Part shown: positions 45,301 through 57,240 of the stretch, piece by piece
Layout: the number at the start of each line of letters is the position of its first letter
Numbering within the stretch: position 1 is the stretch's first letter
NCBI GenBank assembly: GCA_030686995.1
Contig: CM060703.1
Span: 112,064,361 to 112,128,360 of the forward strand
Origin: Artemisia argyi
Lineage: Eukaryota; Streptophyta; Magnoliopsida; Asterales; Asteraceae
Reading direction: 5' to 3'
Length of the DNA: 64,000 bases
Made by a program: the position numbers and the translations under genes
The notes under the pieces: generated by a model
Told to the model about the DNA's origin: nothing
Databases searched by the model: none
The model's input: only the letters and a program-made list of their open reading frames with translations

Positions 45301-45413
45301 TATTTTCCAAACGACACTTTAGGTCGTTCAATATTTCCTTGTTATGGTGCTATGACAGTTACACCCCCAGGTATTCCATTCCGCTGCAAGTCAGGTAAAT
45401 TGGGGGTGTGACA
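42387..45413 (+). repeat. 3' LTR of Tekay II (3027 bp)
   Basis: Second copy of the 33136-36173 LTR, ending at the right GAAAT duplication. It differs in a shorter AT-run near 44380, a shorter C-run near 43200 and a few bases. The possible splice donor reads GAA|GTGAGT here. Confidence 0.96.
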
Positions 45414-48007
45414 GAAATAAAGGCAATATTACCAATCACAACACTAAAACTACCCAAATAAAGCTCAGTTATATTCACCAAACACAATTAAAACTCAGAT
45501 GATCACAAACAGGTCAAAAGATCAAACAGATACCCCGTCTCAGCCTAGTAACTTCACAGACTCAATAAGCAGTTAAAATAAGCTCAAATGAACCAGCATA
45601 AGGGGGTAAGAGGTCAATGGTAATACAGATATACTAGATCAAGCAATTATATGACCAAACACCACTGTATGCTACTCAAGAATCACCCAAATTCAGCAGT
45701 CTATGAACTAAATTCCTATGCAACAGTTGACTTAATGAGATTATATCTAATATGACTTAATCTAATCTCAGTTAACCAATTCTACTTCAAAAAGTTATAC
45801 TAAACTGATTTATAATTGAATTAGGCTAGATTAATCTATATTACAACTACAATCACTAATTCACTAACTGAGTACTTAACTACTAACAGATAAGAAAATT
45901 TTAAGCTAGTTTTGACTTATTTATATATCTACCTACTGTCTTTATGCAATTATAAGTCCAAATTTATCCTAAGTGATCAGATGATGCAAGTTTATCCTAC
46001 TTTCTAACTGTGTACATCAGCTAAAATTACTAATCCAAACACTCATTTAGCTGTTAATCTCAATGCAACTACTGTTCTAATGAGCCTTCAATTCTCTGGC
46101 AAGAGCAATATCATCTACCAATAACAACCAGATCCAACATAGACTCATTATCACAGAACCACAAATATGAAAGATGATGCAACAAGCTTACACAGATCAT
46201 CAAATACTCAGATATGAGGTTTCCAAAATCACAGCTTTCAATATATGCAACTATGCAGCAATGAAATCCAATCAAAAAGTAATTCAATATCACTTCAATA
46301 CTAAATACAGATCAACAATCAAACTGCAAATATCTATCATCAATCAATCACAATACTAAAACTAGCAGCTAATCTACACTAGTTATTCAATGAAACAGTA
46401 CTCAAGTTAAATTTAAGCTATACTAATATTAGCTAACACAGTTACTCAATTCAAAACAAGAATACCAAAGGAACAGTGAAATCAAGAGTATACCAAATCA
46501 TTCCCCCTCAGCATGAACAAAGGGGGCTCACTGAGCAAGCATATCTTTAAGATAGGCTGAAACCATCCATGTCTGTCTCAGAATATCAATCAACACCTCA
46601 GCAACCATGGATCTCATCTGACTTTTGATTATAAGGAATATAGACTCAAAATACTCCACTGAAAGCTATTAAGCTAAAATGGAGTATATAAAAATGAAAA
46701 TAAGCTCTACTGTAAGCTATACTAATTGTCATCTAAACATTTTTTATTTTTTTAATATTTTTCTGATTTTTATTTATTTTTTTTTTATTTTTCTGTAAAT
46801 GAAATAAAAGTTGAGAGATAATAAAAGATGATAAGCTAAAAACAGTTTATTTTAAACTAATTGAGAGCAGAATTCAAACAAAATAAGCAGTAAGAAATTA
46901 TGAATAAGTTGAAACTCATTAAAGTGAACTAAAATTTTTATTAAAAACTTAAATGAAAATTACAATAGCTATTCTAAATACATTCTATAGAAAATTTGAT
47001 AGCATAACCCTAAACTAGAAAATTACATACATAACTAACTAAAATGAAGACCTATATATAGCATAGGAGTGAGGGTTGGGGTCTGAATGCCATGCTGGCG
47101 ATCCACGACTCATCTGTGCTTCTTTACATCATCTATCAGCCCTCAGATTCAATGTGTGCTTCTTTGATCAAATTTACACCCTTGGATCACTATTTGATGT
47201 GTGGCCTGCCTAATAATATGCCTCCATCTGTCCCCCTCTCGTGTGCTATATTCTCTGTCTTGTCAGCAGAATTCAAGGAGAGTTTGTGACACGACTTGTC
47301 CAATATCATTCTGCCAAGTGTCCACCCAGCTTACATTCTTTCTCTCTGACACCTTCTGAGCACATGATCAAGCTTTTAGAAGTCCTAATCGTTAGTAAAT
47401 CATGGTTAATTGGGATGGTGTGAACCCATTGAGCCAAGGTTTGATTTCTAGGGTTCATGGAGGTGTGTTGATATTCTGGGATTTGGGGATTTAGGGGAAA
47501 AAATGATGCGTTTGTTTATTTTATTAGTTCCTTGACCGAATTGACCATTGACCATGACTTATTGGATTTTTGACCAAGATTGGAGTGGGCTTGGTTTATA
47601 ACATCGGCTTTGGATTTATTGAAATGGACATGGACCAAGACTTGGACTAGGCTTAGTAATTTTCAGCTTTTTGTGATAATAAGATGCAAGGACTAAATTT
47701 GTAATTTTCAAAAATCCAAGGGTTAATTCTGTAAATCTTCAAAAGGATAGTGCAAGGACTAATTCTGCCAATCTTGAATAAATGAAGGACTGATGTTGAC
47801 TTTTGGATCCCATCTTTGACTATTTGACCATCTTCCACTCTCGTGCCCGTTTTTCCGGTATTTGTTTGATTTTTCGTCTTTTTGTGATAAATCCGTACTT
47901 GCATATTCACAACATAAAAACACATGTTTCTTTGGCATTTGTTAGCTCATTTAGTCAATTTGGGTCGGTATTTGGCCATAAAATGGTATGTGAATTAACA
48001 CATACCA
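45414..48007 (-). repeat. 5' LTR of element B, outer part
   Basis: This continues the LTR that Tekay II interrupts; without the insertion the LTR would be about 3.5 kb. On the minus strand it begins TGGTATGTG, and the same nine bases recur inverted (CACATACCA) six bases later. U3 has iterated AGTCCTTG phrases (near 47680-47800). No genes are seen. The outer boundary is set by the palindrome and by the point where homology to element A (2941-2976) begins at about 48013, so it may be off by a few bases. Confidence 0.72.
47051..47063 (-). promoter_or_regulatory. TATA box of the element B LTR
   Basis: The minus strand reads TGCTATATATAGG about 945 bp into the LTR. Its core is identical to the TATA region of LTR E (9526-9537). 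Confidence 0.55.
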
Positions 48008-49241
48008 TTATCCTAATGCCTCTTATCAAGTAGTAAATCCTACTACACGAATGTAGTCTCACTAGCAGTCTCGGGATGCATCACTAACGCAAGTTCTAGA
48101 ATCTAAATACTACCGATACATTCATAAGCACTAATAATGAATACTTTTCCTAACAAATCTAAAGGCGAAGCTCACATATTAGGGTGGAAAATTTTGAGTG
48201 GCACGGTTTTTGTGCTAGTCATACAACTCCTATCAATGAGACGCTCATTAAGGCTAAAGCTTCACTCCTAAATGTTGTAAAAAAAATTTAAATTTAGCGC
48301 TAAAATTTCCCTAAAAAGTACTTCTCTTAGTTTTATTACACACCTACTATTGAACAAATAAACTTAAGTGCAATTGCATTCTCTAAGGTATCATCATTTA
48401 CCCTCCCCTTACACTTAGGCTGAACATTGTCCCCAATGTTCAATAAAAAGGATGTAAAAGTAATGAAGGTAAAAGAATGAAACAAATAATCCCCTGATTC
48501 GTTCGGTTTGGATAAATGGATAACATGGTTAAATCCTCCTCCAAGAAAATGAACGTTGAAAGCTTCCCTCCAGAAATATAAATCATCTTCTTGTCCAATA
48601 TAACCTGTTAAAACTGAGAAAACAATCATGGAAAACCTCGCATAAAATCGGCGTCAATCTATATATCTAAGGATATAATGCTTGTGGAATGAATGTTTGC
48701 AGATTTCCTGGAGTTTATAAAACTAAAGAATTAACAAAAACTTTAAGACTCCGTTAGAAAAACAAAACTTGCAAAATTTTTTAGAATTTTTACACCTGAC
48801 GCAATCAGAGTGTTCTGACAGAAATCTCATGTTAAGTTTCCGGAAAATTTCTAGAAAAACTCGCGCCTTAATTCCTGGAAAATCCTGCAAAACATCATTA
48901 TGACTCGATACAAGCATTTGACTCAAACAAATACTAATATACATGTTCATTTAATATTGTTGTGGTTCATGTCCAATTTAGTTCTGAAAAACAAATTTAG
49001 ATTTCCCTTACACTTATCTTTTGCGAAATACCTTTTTATGAAGTTAAGACAAACAACAAGGTAAAGCATTTTCACAATTTATTGTGAAACATGATCAACA
49101 AACAATAAAAATAAAGCATGCATACGGAAGCAAATAAAATCAAATAAACAATCAAACAAAACAAATAAAACTTGGGTTGCCTCCCAAGAAGCGCTTTTCT
49201 TTATTTACGAGTCTTGTAGCTAGACTCAAAGTCATGGGCTA
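48008..49241 (-). other. 3' non-coding region of element C
   Basis: It contains the hairpin pair (49209-49227, GAGTC/GACTC; 49171-49188, CTTGGG/CCCAAG) and the motif AAGTGTAAGGG on the minus strand at 49005-49015 and 48405-48416. Segments homologous to 1700-2976 of element A run along its length. No gene is visible. Confidence 0.8.
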
Positions 49242-50558
49242 TTACGTGACCTCGTCATTGTTCACGGTTCCTAGGTCATCCTCGATTTTAGTTTTGTATT
49301 CCGGACCTAGTTGCAAGCATTCCTTGTAGAAACCAAATATTCTATTCATAACATAGTCTACTCCTCTACGTCTATCCTAATCATTCCTTTAGTAGACCGC
49401 TTGCTTGTGTTCCTTTTCGAGGTTTGTTAAAAGATGAAATTGTTCAATCTTATAGGGAATTTGGTAAGTTATCTCATCGTTCTCATCCTTAAACCTAAAT
49501 ATCCCTAGACACAGCTCATAATTCATCTTAGATGCCTCAACAAACGGCTTTCCGAACACTACTTGACTTAGTCAACCATCTATTACCGGACGAATATCTT
49601 CTACAATCACAAAATCGGTAACATAAGTGAAGTTTCCTACAAAGACATGCAATCCTTTCACTCTTCCCACAAAGTTACTCATCCAACTCGTGTTGGGAAT
49701 CATCCTATATCGAAGTTGCTTCTTCATTACCAAATTGTAATAGGCCCTAGTCATAATGTTTATGGGAGATCTAAGATCGATGTACGCTTTCCACACATGC
49801 ACATGCCCAATGTTGCACGGTATGTTGATGTTAGAGGGATCACCTGCTTTAATGATTGGTGAACCAAGGACGTATGGTATCTCGGAGTCATCGAATAGAT
49901 CCTTATGGTATTCCCATTCTTCCTTGGTAGGTAACCTATCAAAGTATTCCTCTACATTTTCTACTTCCTCAACTTTCTCTTCCTTTTTCTCCACAACTTC
50001 CTTAATCTCATACACATCACTTTCTTCCCTATTATTATCAATTGGTTTAATAGTAACTACATTGACAAAGTGGGCGTGTTTAGATGATGGAGGGTCCTTA
50101 ATTTGGGTTCCACTACTAGTGTCCCTAGTGTCCTTCTTTGGTGTAGTTAGCACTTGGTGGTTGAGGGCTTTCAACAAGTTATCGATTTCATTGGTCATCT
50201 CCGCTTGTTGTTGATTGAATTCGGATTCAAACTTAGCTATGCGGGCTTCTTGAGATGCCATAAATTTGGACATCAATCCTTCAAGATTATTGGTACTACC
50301 ATAGTTGTTGGATGGATTGTTGTTGAAAGTACGGTTAGAGGGTGGACCGTTTGGTTGATAACGATTAGGTAGAGTGGAAAAATTGTTTTGGGGCATGTTT
50401 TGGTTTTGTTTCCACCTAAGGTTCGGGTGATTTTTCCAAGAGGGGTTGTATGAGTCACCGTAGGAATTTTGCTCGGGTTTGAAAGTGTACCACTTGTCTC
50501 CCGCTCTGTCGGTACGCGAGGATGCGTAATCCGCAAAAGCTTGTTCGGGGAGTTCCAT
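49242..50558 (-). pseudogene. Element C: gag C-terminus and protease-like domain (broken)
   Basis: The frame 50558-49572 reads PEQAFADYASSRTDRAGDKW, an Asn-rich part, SKFMASQEARIAKFESEFNQ, then a Glu/Val-rich acidic stretch and VWKAYIDLRSPINIMTRAYY. The last corresponds to the retropepsin site, but DLG is changed to DLR, so proteolysis is unlikely. A TGA at 49572, where CGA (Arg) is expected, ends the frame. Beyond it the same frame continues with GKPFVEASKMNYELCLGIFR and GVDYVMNRIFGFYKECLQLG, interrupted by two more stops, and ends NNDEVT at 49242. I recall similar proteins in Asteraceae annotated as retrotransposon Orf1. Confidence 0.8.
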
Positions 50559-51429
50559 GCAATCATGAGTGTCATGGGGACCACTACATAATTCACTTGG
50601 CTTGAAGGTTTAGGAGCTTCGTAGGACTTCATGAGAAACTTGACTTGGTCTTCAAGTTCCATGATCCTACGGTCGGGAGTGCTTGAATTGTTTGAAGGCA
50701 AAGATATTGCCTTGACCGGTTTGTTCAAATCACAGGGATCATTCCAACTTTCGTTGTCATAGATAGCAAGATCTTCTATGAGTTCCCATGTTTCTTCCGC
50801 ACTTAGATCACGAAGCTTGCCACCGACCGATTGGTCAATGGTTCGCCTTGTGGAGAGATCGATATGGTCATAGAGAATTTGGACTTGGAGCCAAAGATCT
50901 ATGCCATGATGAGGGACTTTTTGGAGTAAGTCCTTGAAACGAGTCCATGCTTCATAGAGAGTTTCACCTTGACGTTGTTGGAACATCAAGATGTCATTTC
51001 TAAGCTTAGTAGTTCTCCCAGGTGGGAAAAATTGAGCAAGGAAACGAGTGGTGAGATCATCCCAAGAGGTGATGGATCCCGCGGGTAAACGCTCAAGCCA
51101 TTGACTAGCTTGGTCACGTAGAGAGAATTGGAAGAGACACAATCGGGTCGTCTCTCGAGTTCCAACATCAAGGTTTATGGAATCTACGATTTTGAGGAAA
51201 TCCTTGAGATGTTGATTAGGATCTTCGGAACGAACTCCATGGATTTCACATCCGGTTTGCACCAACCGGATGCTGTCGGATCGCAAAGGAGACACATTGG
51301 CTCCTTGAGCGAGCTCAATGGTGTTTCGATAGACTTGGTGGCAAGGACGGGAGTACTCACCTAAAATTCGGGGTTTAGGAGGTTGGTTTGTTGTGGTGGG
51401 TTGATGGGATCAAAGAGATTACCAGCTTC
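50273..51429 (-). pseudogene. Element C: gag
   Basis: Reading from 51429, EAGNLFDPINPP continues the start codon left at 63828. A one-base shift near 51360 leads to LGEYSRPCHQVYRNTIELAQ and the frame 51295-50273. That frame has DPNQHLKDFLKIVDSI, LCLFQFSLRDQASQWLERLP, RFLAQFFPPGRTTKLRNDIL and ETLYEAWTRFKDLLQKVPHH, the Athila gag capsid region. The C-terminal part overlaps the next frame through a shift near 50600. The knuckle expected here is lost or shifted. Confidence 0.83.
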
Positions 51430-51920
51430 TGTCACACCCCGCCATGGCGAAAACGCGCGGGTGTAACTTCATGGATATCATCACAACACCTGGTGTCAAC
51501 ATAGAGAACAACTACATGCACATAAATAGAGCAATGTACCAACACACAGTGTTGTAACAATACCCAAAGACAAATAACCAAAACAAAATACAAAAGGTAT
51601 ATTCAATAAATTTGAAAGTACCAAACATAAAATATAAATGTATCTTATCCAAAACCAAACGAAATCAAATCCCAAAACATAAATAAGTATCCATGCAACT
51701 AAGTCTCGCCTAATTGTTGCCCTCAACTTTGGCCTTAGAATGCTCACCTGAAAATGATGCTTAAAATTTCAACATAATGTTGGTGAGATTCATAGGTTTG
51801 AGACTCAACACACAAGGCAACCAAATTCACTGTGATTACAAAAATATAGCTGGACAAATAATTATAGTTATCATATAAGCTACATATATTACTAGGCAAC
51901 ATCACACATAAGGCAACATC

Positions 51921-52035
51921 AGGACGGCTCGTATCCTCCGATCCCACAATGATTACAACAGGATGGCTCGTGTCATCCGATCCCACAATAATTACAATAT
52001 CAGGACGGCTCGTGTCCCCCGATCCCATTAAACAC
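51921..52035 (-). repeat. Three tandem repeats of 39-42 bp in the Tekay III LTR
   Basis: Units share AGGACGGCTCGTGTC, CCGATCCCA and CAATNATTACAA. The second LTR has the same array at 61734-61848. Confidence 0.85.
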
Positions 52036-53423
52036 AATTAGGTCGCATGCGCGAGCAACAGGGTAAGCACCCTCCCAATTGAACCACACAGTTATCCCAC
52101 AACATATCATTACCGTTCACATATAGCATAAGTACGATAACATTAAAAGTCCAAGCTTTTTAACACCATACACATAATCACAGTAATTCAAATCATTTAA
52201 GACAAGCATCATTCCCATCCCAAGTTTAAAACAAGTAAAAATATGGGACTATGAACTCACCTTAAACTCCGCAGCTTCCACAAAAACAATTCATAATCTA
52301 TAGCTCACAAAAAAATAATCCACATTACACAAGGTCAAGCTAAAAGCTACAACCCATGTAATACACATATGATGGATGTCTAAGACTCATATGACCCACC
52401 ATGGATCTCCTAGACACCACACTAACCACTACCATAACTTAATACTCACTAAATCCCATGCACTCTAAAAATCAGAAAACGCAGAATTTTTGGGTACATT
52501 CACTCACATAAAATCACGACAAATAAAGCTCAACAACTCACACCAAAAATTTATCATGGTCTCTCATAAGCATAGAAGCTAATCCCAGAAGGCCATGGGC
52601 TAATAACACACACAAATACTCATAAGAAATTCAAACTTGTCAACTACTCAAATTCGGATCTGAACGTACACCAAAAAGTTTTGATTTTTAATAATTACTT
52701 CCACAAGTTTTTATCGCGAATCCTCTTCGTGGTAGTCTAATATAACCTAAAACTTAACTATTCCAGAAGTCCAAGTCAAAATACCACTTTTACAACCACA
52801 TGACACCCTCAAACTTTTACCCAAAATCTGTGCCGGTTTGACAGCTTTGACACCTTAACAAAGAAAAATCAAAAGGCCGACTTCCCTACCTCAAAATCGA
52901 TCGTGGCTGGACTTTTTGGAAATCTATTTCATTATAATTAAATTTAGACCTAAAATTCATGACTTAACTCTTCACCATCTGTTATTTACACTCACATCTT
53001 TACAGCCATAGATTTCTGTCCAAACCCTAACACATAATCTAACGCGCTTAACACTCAATTCCCTTAACCATTAACCATATTATTAACATCTAATCATCCT
53101 AACATGTTTTATTCAATAATTTACAGAAGTATATAAACCCTAGATTCCATCATATTAATTATTACATGAATCATAACAATAATTAATTAATTACACGTAA
53201 GGGATTAAAGATTTTACCTTGATTCTTGATTATTGCTAGACAATTATGAAACCCTAATTTTTTCTTCTTGGATCTCCTTTGTGTCGACTCTAATAGTAAG
53301 AAAAAGGGGTAGGGGAATTTTGATTTTGTATTTATAATTATTTTGGATAACCCTTAAGGCTTAGAGTTGTATTTGGTATCAAATTTGGTTTCCTTTTTCT
53401 CCCCTAATACCCATAATCGGCCG

Positions 53424-53537
<114 letters not shown>

Positions 53538-54057
53538 TTAATTTATTTATTAAACTCAAAACCTCATACTTTTCATATTTTATGTATTCCCCATAACAAA
53601 ACCTAACGTCTTTTGTGATAAACCTTAATTTTACGACAAACCGGAAAATATTCATTTTCAAAATAAAATTTCAAAAAATAGATTTTTACACACTCCATAA
53701 ACATTTCCTCACAAAAACAACATTCCCATAACTTACTAATGCTCAATAACTTGAACGAAGACTCGTTACGCAAAACCCCAAAACGCCAAATATACACAAG
53801 TCATTTCTACACCACATGGGTGATAAAAATGAACTTTCCCAACATTAACATCATCAAAAATCACAATAACAACCACATCGAGAAGGGATTTAGTGCTAAC
53901 TCAAATACTAACCACACTATAACACACAATAGCACACATATAACTACGCAAACCATACCAAACAAAGTTAGATTATCTCAAGGTTAAGAGTCTAACTAAC
54001 CTGCTAAAATCACGGTTGTTACATCATCCCCCACTTAGGGAAAGCTCATCCCGAGAT

Positions 54058-54885
54058 TTAACAGCTCATATCATCAGACCTCTCAGCAAACAACTTAGGA
54101 TACTTAGCTCTCATTTGATCCTCACGCTCCCAAGTAAACTCAGGACCACGTTTGGAATTCCATCGTACCTTTACCAATGCAATCTTACTACGCTTCATGC
54201 TCTTAAATTCTTGGTCCATAATCTCAACAGGTTCCTCCACAAAGTGAAGTGTTCTATCAACCTTAATCTCATCTAGTGGCACATGCAAATTAGCATCCGC
54301 CAAACACTTTTTCAAATTAGACACGTGAAACGTATCATGCACACCACTTAATTCCTCAGGCAATCTCAAACGATATGCCACAAGTCCAATCCTCTCCGTA
54401 ATCTCAAATGGTCCAACATATCTAGGTGCTAACTTGCCTTTCTTACCGAAACGCACAACACCCTTCCATGGTGACACCTTCAACATTACAAAATCTCCAA
54501 CACTAAACTCCAAAGGTTTGCGGCAATTATCCGCATAACTCTTTTGACGATCTCTCGCAGCCTTAAGTCTCTCTTTAATCCGAAAGACCATATCCGTAGT
54601 CACTTGTACCAATTCAGGTCCAATTAACTGAATCATCCCAACCTCTGCCCATAACACCGGTGATCTACACTTCCTTCCGTACAACATCTCAAACGGTGCA
54701 CATCTAATGCTTGAATGATAGTTGTTATTATAAGAAAACTCAGCCAAAGGCAAATGAGTATCCCAGCTTCCTCCAAAATCAATAGCACAAGCATGAAGTA
54801 AATCCTCTAACGTCTGAATCGTTCGCTCACTTTGTCCATTGGTCTGTGGATGATAAGCAGTACTCATATCCAACCGTGTATTCAA
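54058..54885 (-). pseudogene. Tekay III integrase C-terminal half and chromodomain-like tail
   Basis: The 275-codon frame reads [20 protein letters not shown] with the catalytic Glu, [40 protein letters not shown], and the tail [20 protein letters not shown] with [20 protein letters not shown] stop (TAA for CAA) just upstream, near 54891, cuts it from the rest of integrase. The tail type is thought to target heterochromatin in chromoviruses. Confidence 0.9.
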
Positions 54886-55773
54886 AGCCTTTTACAACGA
54901 CTGCCAAAACCGTGAAGTGAACCTACTATCCGGATCTGAAATGATAGACACAGGCACACCATGCCTTGCCACAATCTCATTTATATAGATCCTTGCCAAC
55001 TTCTCCATCTTGTAATCTTCACGAATGGCCAGAAAATGTGCAGACTTCGTCAATCTGTCCACAATAACTCATATCGTGTCATGTCCATTACTTGTGTGAG
55101 GCAATTTAGTAATGAAATCAATAGTTATGTTATCCCACTTCCATTCAGGAATTGGCGGCTGCTGCAACAATCCAGAGGGTTTCTGATGTTCAGCCTTCAC
55201 CTTCAAATAAGTTAAACATCGACTAACATACTCAGCTATCTCCCTCTTCATGCCCGACCACCAATAAGCATCTCTAAGATCGTAGTACATCTTATCAGAC
55301 CCTGGATGAATCGAGTATCTCGTCTTATGAGCCTCATCCATGATCACCGTTCTCACATCTCTCACTAGTGGAACCCATATTTGATCTAAGAAATATAGTC
55401 CACCATCTTCCTTCTTTTCCATCTGCTGATCTAAACCACGCAACATTTCAGCCACAAGGTTCTCATCCTTGAGAGCCTCCTCTTGTGCTACCAATATCTT
55501 ACTCTTAATTCCCGACTGCAATATTATGCTCATAGCTCGCACACGCCTTGGCTTAATTCTTTCCTTTCTACTCAACGCATCGGCCACCAAATTCGCCTTT
55601 CCAGGATGATAACGAATGTCGCAGTCGTAATCACTTAACAGCTCCATCCATCTTCTTTGATGCATATTCAACTCCTTATGATTAAAAATATGCTGAAGAC
55701 TCTTATGATCGGTATAGACCGTACTCTTCGTACCATACAAATAATGTCTCCAATTCTTGAGAGCAAATACCAC
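54886..55773 (-). pseudogene. Tekay III RNase H end and integrase N-terminal half
   Basis: The frame 55773-55069 holds [28 protein letters not shown], then the zinc module of integrase ([17 protein letters not shown]) and [14 protein letters not shown]. The second zinc-binding Cys is Tyr here. Integrase [10 protein letters not shown] has the first catalytic Asp. A TGA replaces Trp after DTI near 55075. The frame goes on with [12 protein letters not shown] and [14 protein letters not shown], which has the second catalytic Asp. Confidence 0.9.
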
Positions 55774-57240
55774 AGCACCAAGCTCTAGGTCGTGAGTAGT
55801 ATAATTCTTCTAATGAACCTTGAGTTGTCGTGATGCATAAGCTATCACCTTCCCCCTTTGCATTAACACACATCCAAATCCTTGATTCGACGCATCGCAA
55901 TATACCACAAAATCATCTGGCCCATCAGGTAACGTCAGAATAGGTGCATTACACAAACTATCCTTTAATGTCTAAAAAGCCACTTCTTGCTCATCTCCCC
56001 ACTCATACTTTTTATTCTTCTGAGTCAACATAGTGAGAGGCTTAGCAATCTTTGAAAAATTTGCTATAAATCTTCTGTAGTACCCTGCCAGTCCTAAGAA
56101 TGAGCGTATCTCAGAAGGTGTCGTAGGAGCCTTCCAATTCTTGACCACTTCTATCTTGCTAGGATCTACATGTATACCTTCACTATTCACTATATGACCA
56201 AGAAATTGCACCTCTTGCAGCCAAAATTCACATTTAGAGAACTTAGCGTACAATCTCTCATTCTCCAACAAGCCAAGTATTAACCTCAGGTGTTCCCCAT
56301 GCTCTTCCTTCGACTTAGAGTAAATCAGCATATCGTCGATAAACACAATTACGAATTTATCCAAATAGGGCCTACACACACGATTCATCAAATCCATGAA
56401 TACTGCTGGTGCATTAGTTAACCCAAATGGCATAACCGTAAATTCAAAGTGTCCATAACGAGTTCTAAAAGTTGTCTTGGGAATGTCCTCCTCATTCACT
56501 CTTAACTGATGATAACCAGATCGCAGATCTATCTTTGAGAAAAATCTAGCACCCTGCAACTGGTCAAAAAGATCATCAATTCTAGGTAAAGGATACCGAT
56601 TCTTCACTGTCAGCTTATTCAATTCTCGGTAATCAATACACATTCTAAACGAACCATCCTTCTTCTTCACAAACAAAACAGGCACTCCCCACGGAGAATG
56701 ACTAGGTCGAATAAACCCCTTATCTTGAAGCTCTTTCAACTGTGCAGCCAACTCCTGCATCTCCATAGGTGCCAATTGATAAGGAGCTTTCGCTACCGGA
56801 GTCGCTCCAGGAATTAACTCAATACGAAACTCCACCTGTCGTATTGGCGTTAATCCGGACAAATCCTCAGGAAAAACGCCCGAAAACTCACACACTACTG
56901 GAATATCCCCCACTTTGAGTTCTCTTGACTTCGCACTCGTAAAGGATTTCGAATTCTTCTCCACGCTTTCTCCTTGTACTCGCAGCACACCACCACTCTC
57001 TAATGGAATTCGAACCACCTTTTCATGGCATATTACTTCAGCTTTATGCCTAGCCAGCCAATCCATCCCTATTACCACGTCAAAGCTACCATGTCCTAAG
57101 GGTATTAAGTCAATCTTAAACGCAACACCCTCTAACACGATAACGCACTCAATAATAACTTTATCAACTTCTATTTCTATACCACTAGCTATTTCAATCA
57201 AAATACTAGGTCTAAGTTCACTAAACTCAACACTAATATT
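55774..57240 (-). pseudogene. Tekay III protease end, RT and RNase H start
   Basis: The frame 57201-55972 begins inside protease, with [20 protein letters not shown]. It continues with [20 protein letters not shown], the RT with [20 protein letters not shown], the catalytic [11 protein letters not shown] and [20 protein letters not shown], and ends at a TAG for CAG (55972). RNase H follows in frame with VVYCDASNQGFGCVLMQ, and a second stop lies after LKVH near 55810. A frameshift near 57235 separates it from gag. Confidence 0.92.

Larger units (their letters stand above)
33136..45413 (+). mobile_element. Tekay-type chromovirus II, structurally complete
   Basis: The element is 12,278 bp and flanked by GAAAT duplications. 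LTRs are 33136-36173 and 42387-45413. In order it has the LTR, primer site, ORF1 (36341-37324), a spacer with 21-nt repeats, gag-pol (37769-42352), a purine tract (42373-42386, TTTGGGTGGGCGGA) and the LTR. By eye the LTRs differ at about eight substitutions, plus length changes in the poly-C and AT runs, so insertion is recent. It is the only element here with an unbroken gag-pol. Confidence 0.96.
16226..48007 (-). mobile_element. Athila-lineage LTR retrotransposon B, interrupted by Tekay I and Tekay II
   Basis: On the minus strand, element B runs from a 5' LTR (32206-48007, minus the inserted Tekay II) through the tRNA-Asp primer site, leader, gag, protease and RT. It ends abruptly in RNase H at 16226. 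Tekay I splits it between protease and RT, with GTTAT on both sides (17559-17563 and 29013-29017). Tekay II splits its LTR, with GAAAT on both sides (33131-33135 and 45414-45418). RNase H, integrase and the 3' LTR are missing. The RT motif FMDDFSVYGNSFDSCL and the DLGAS protease are typical of Athila. B lies in the non-coding part of element C. Confidence 0.85.
48008..51429 (-). mobile_element. Athila-family element C, gag-containing but without RT or integrase
   Basis: On the minus strand gag and a protease-like region are followed at once by the family's C-terminal codons, the paired hairpins and the 3' non-coding region shared with element A. RT, RNase H and integrase are absent without a scar that I can see. 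This is the layout of non-autonomous elements that keep gag only. Its start lies beyond Tekay III at 63821-64000. Element B inserted into its 3' non-coding region at about 48007. Confidence 0.78.
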
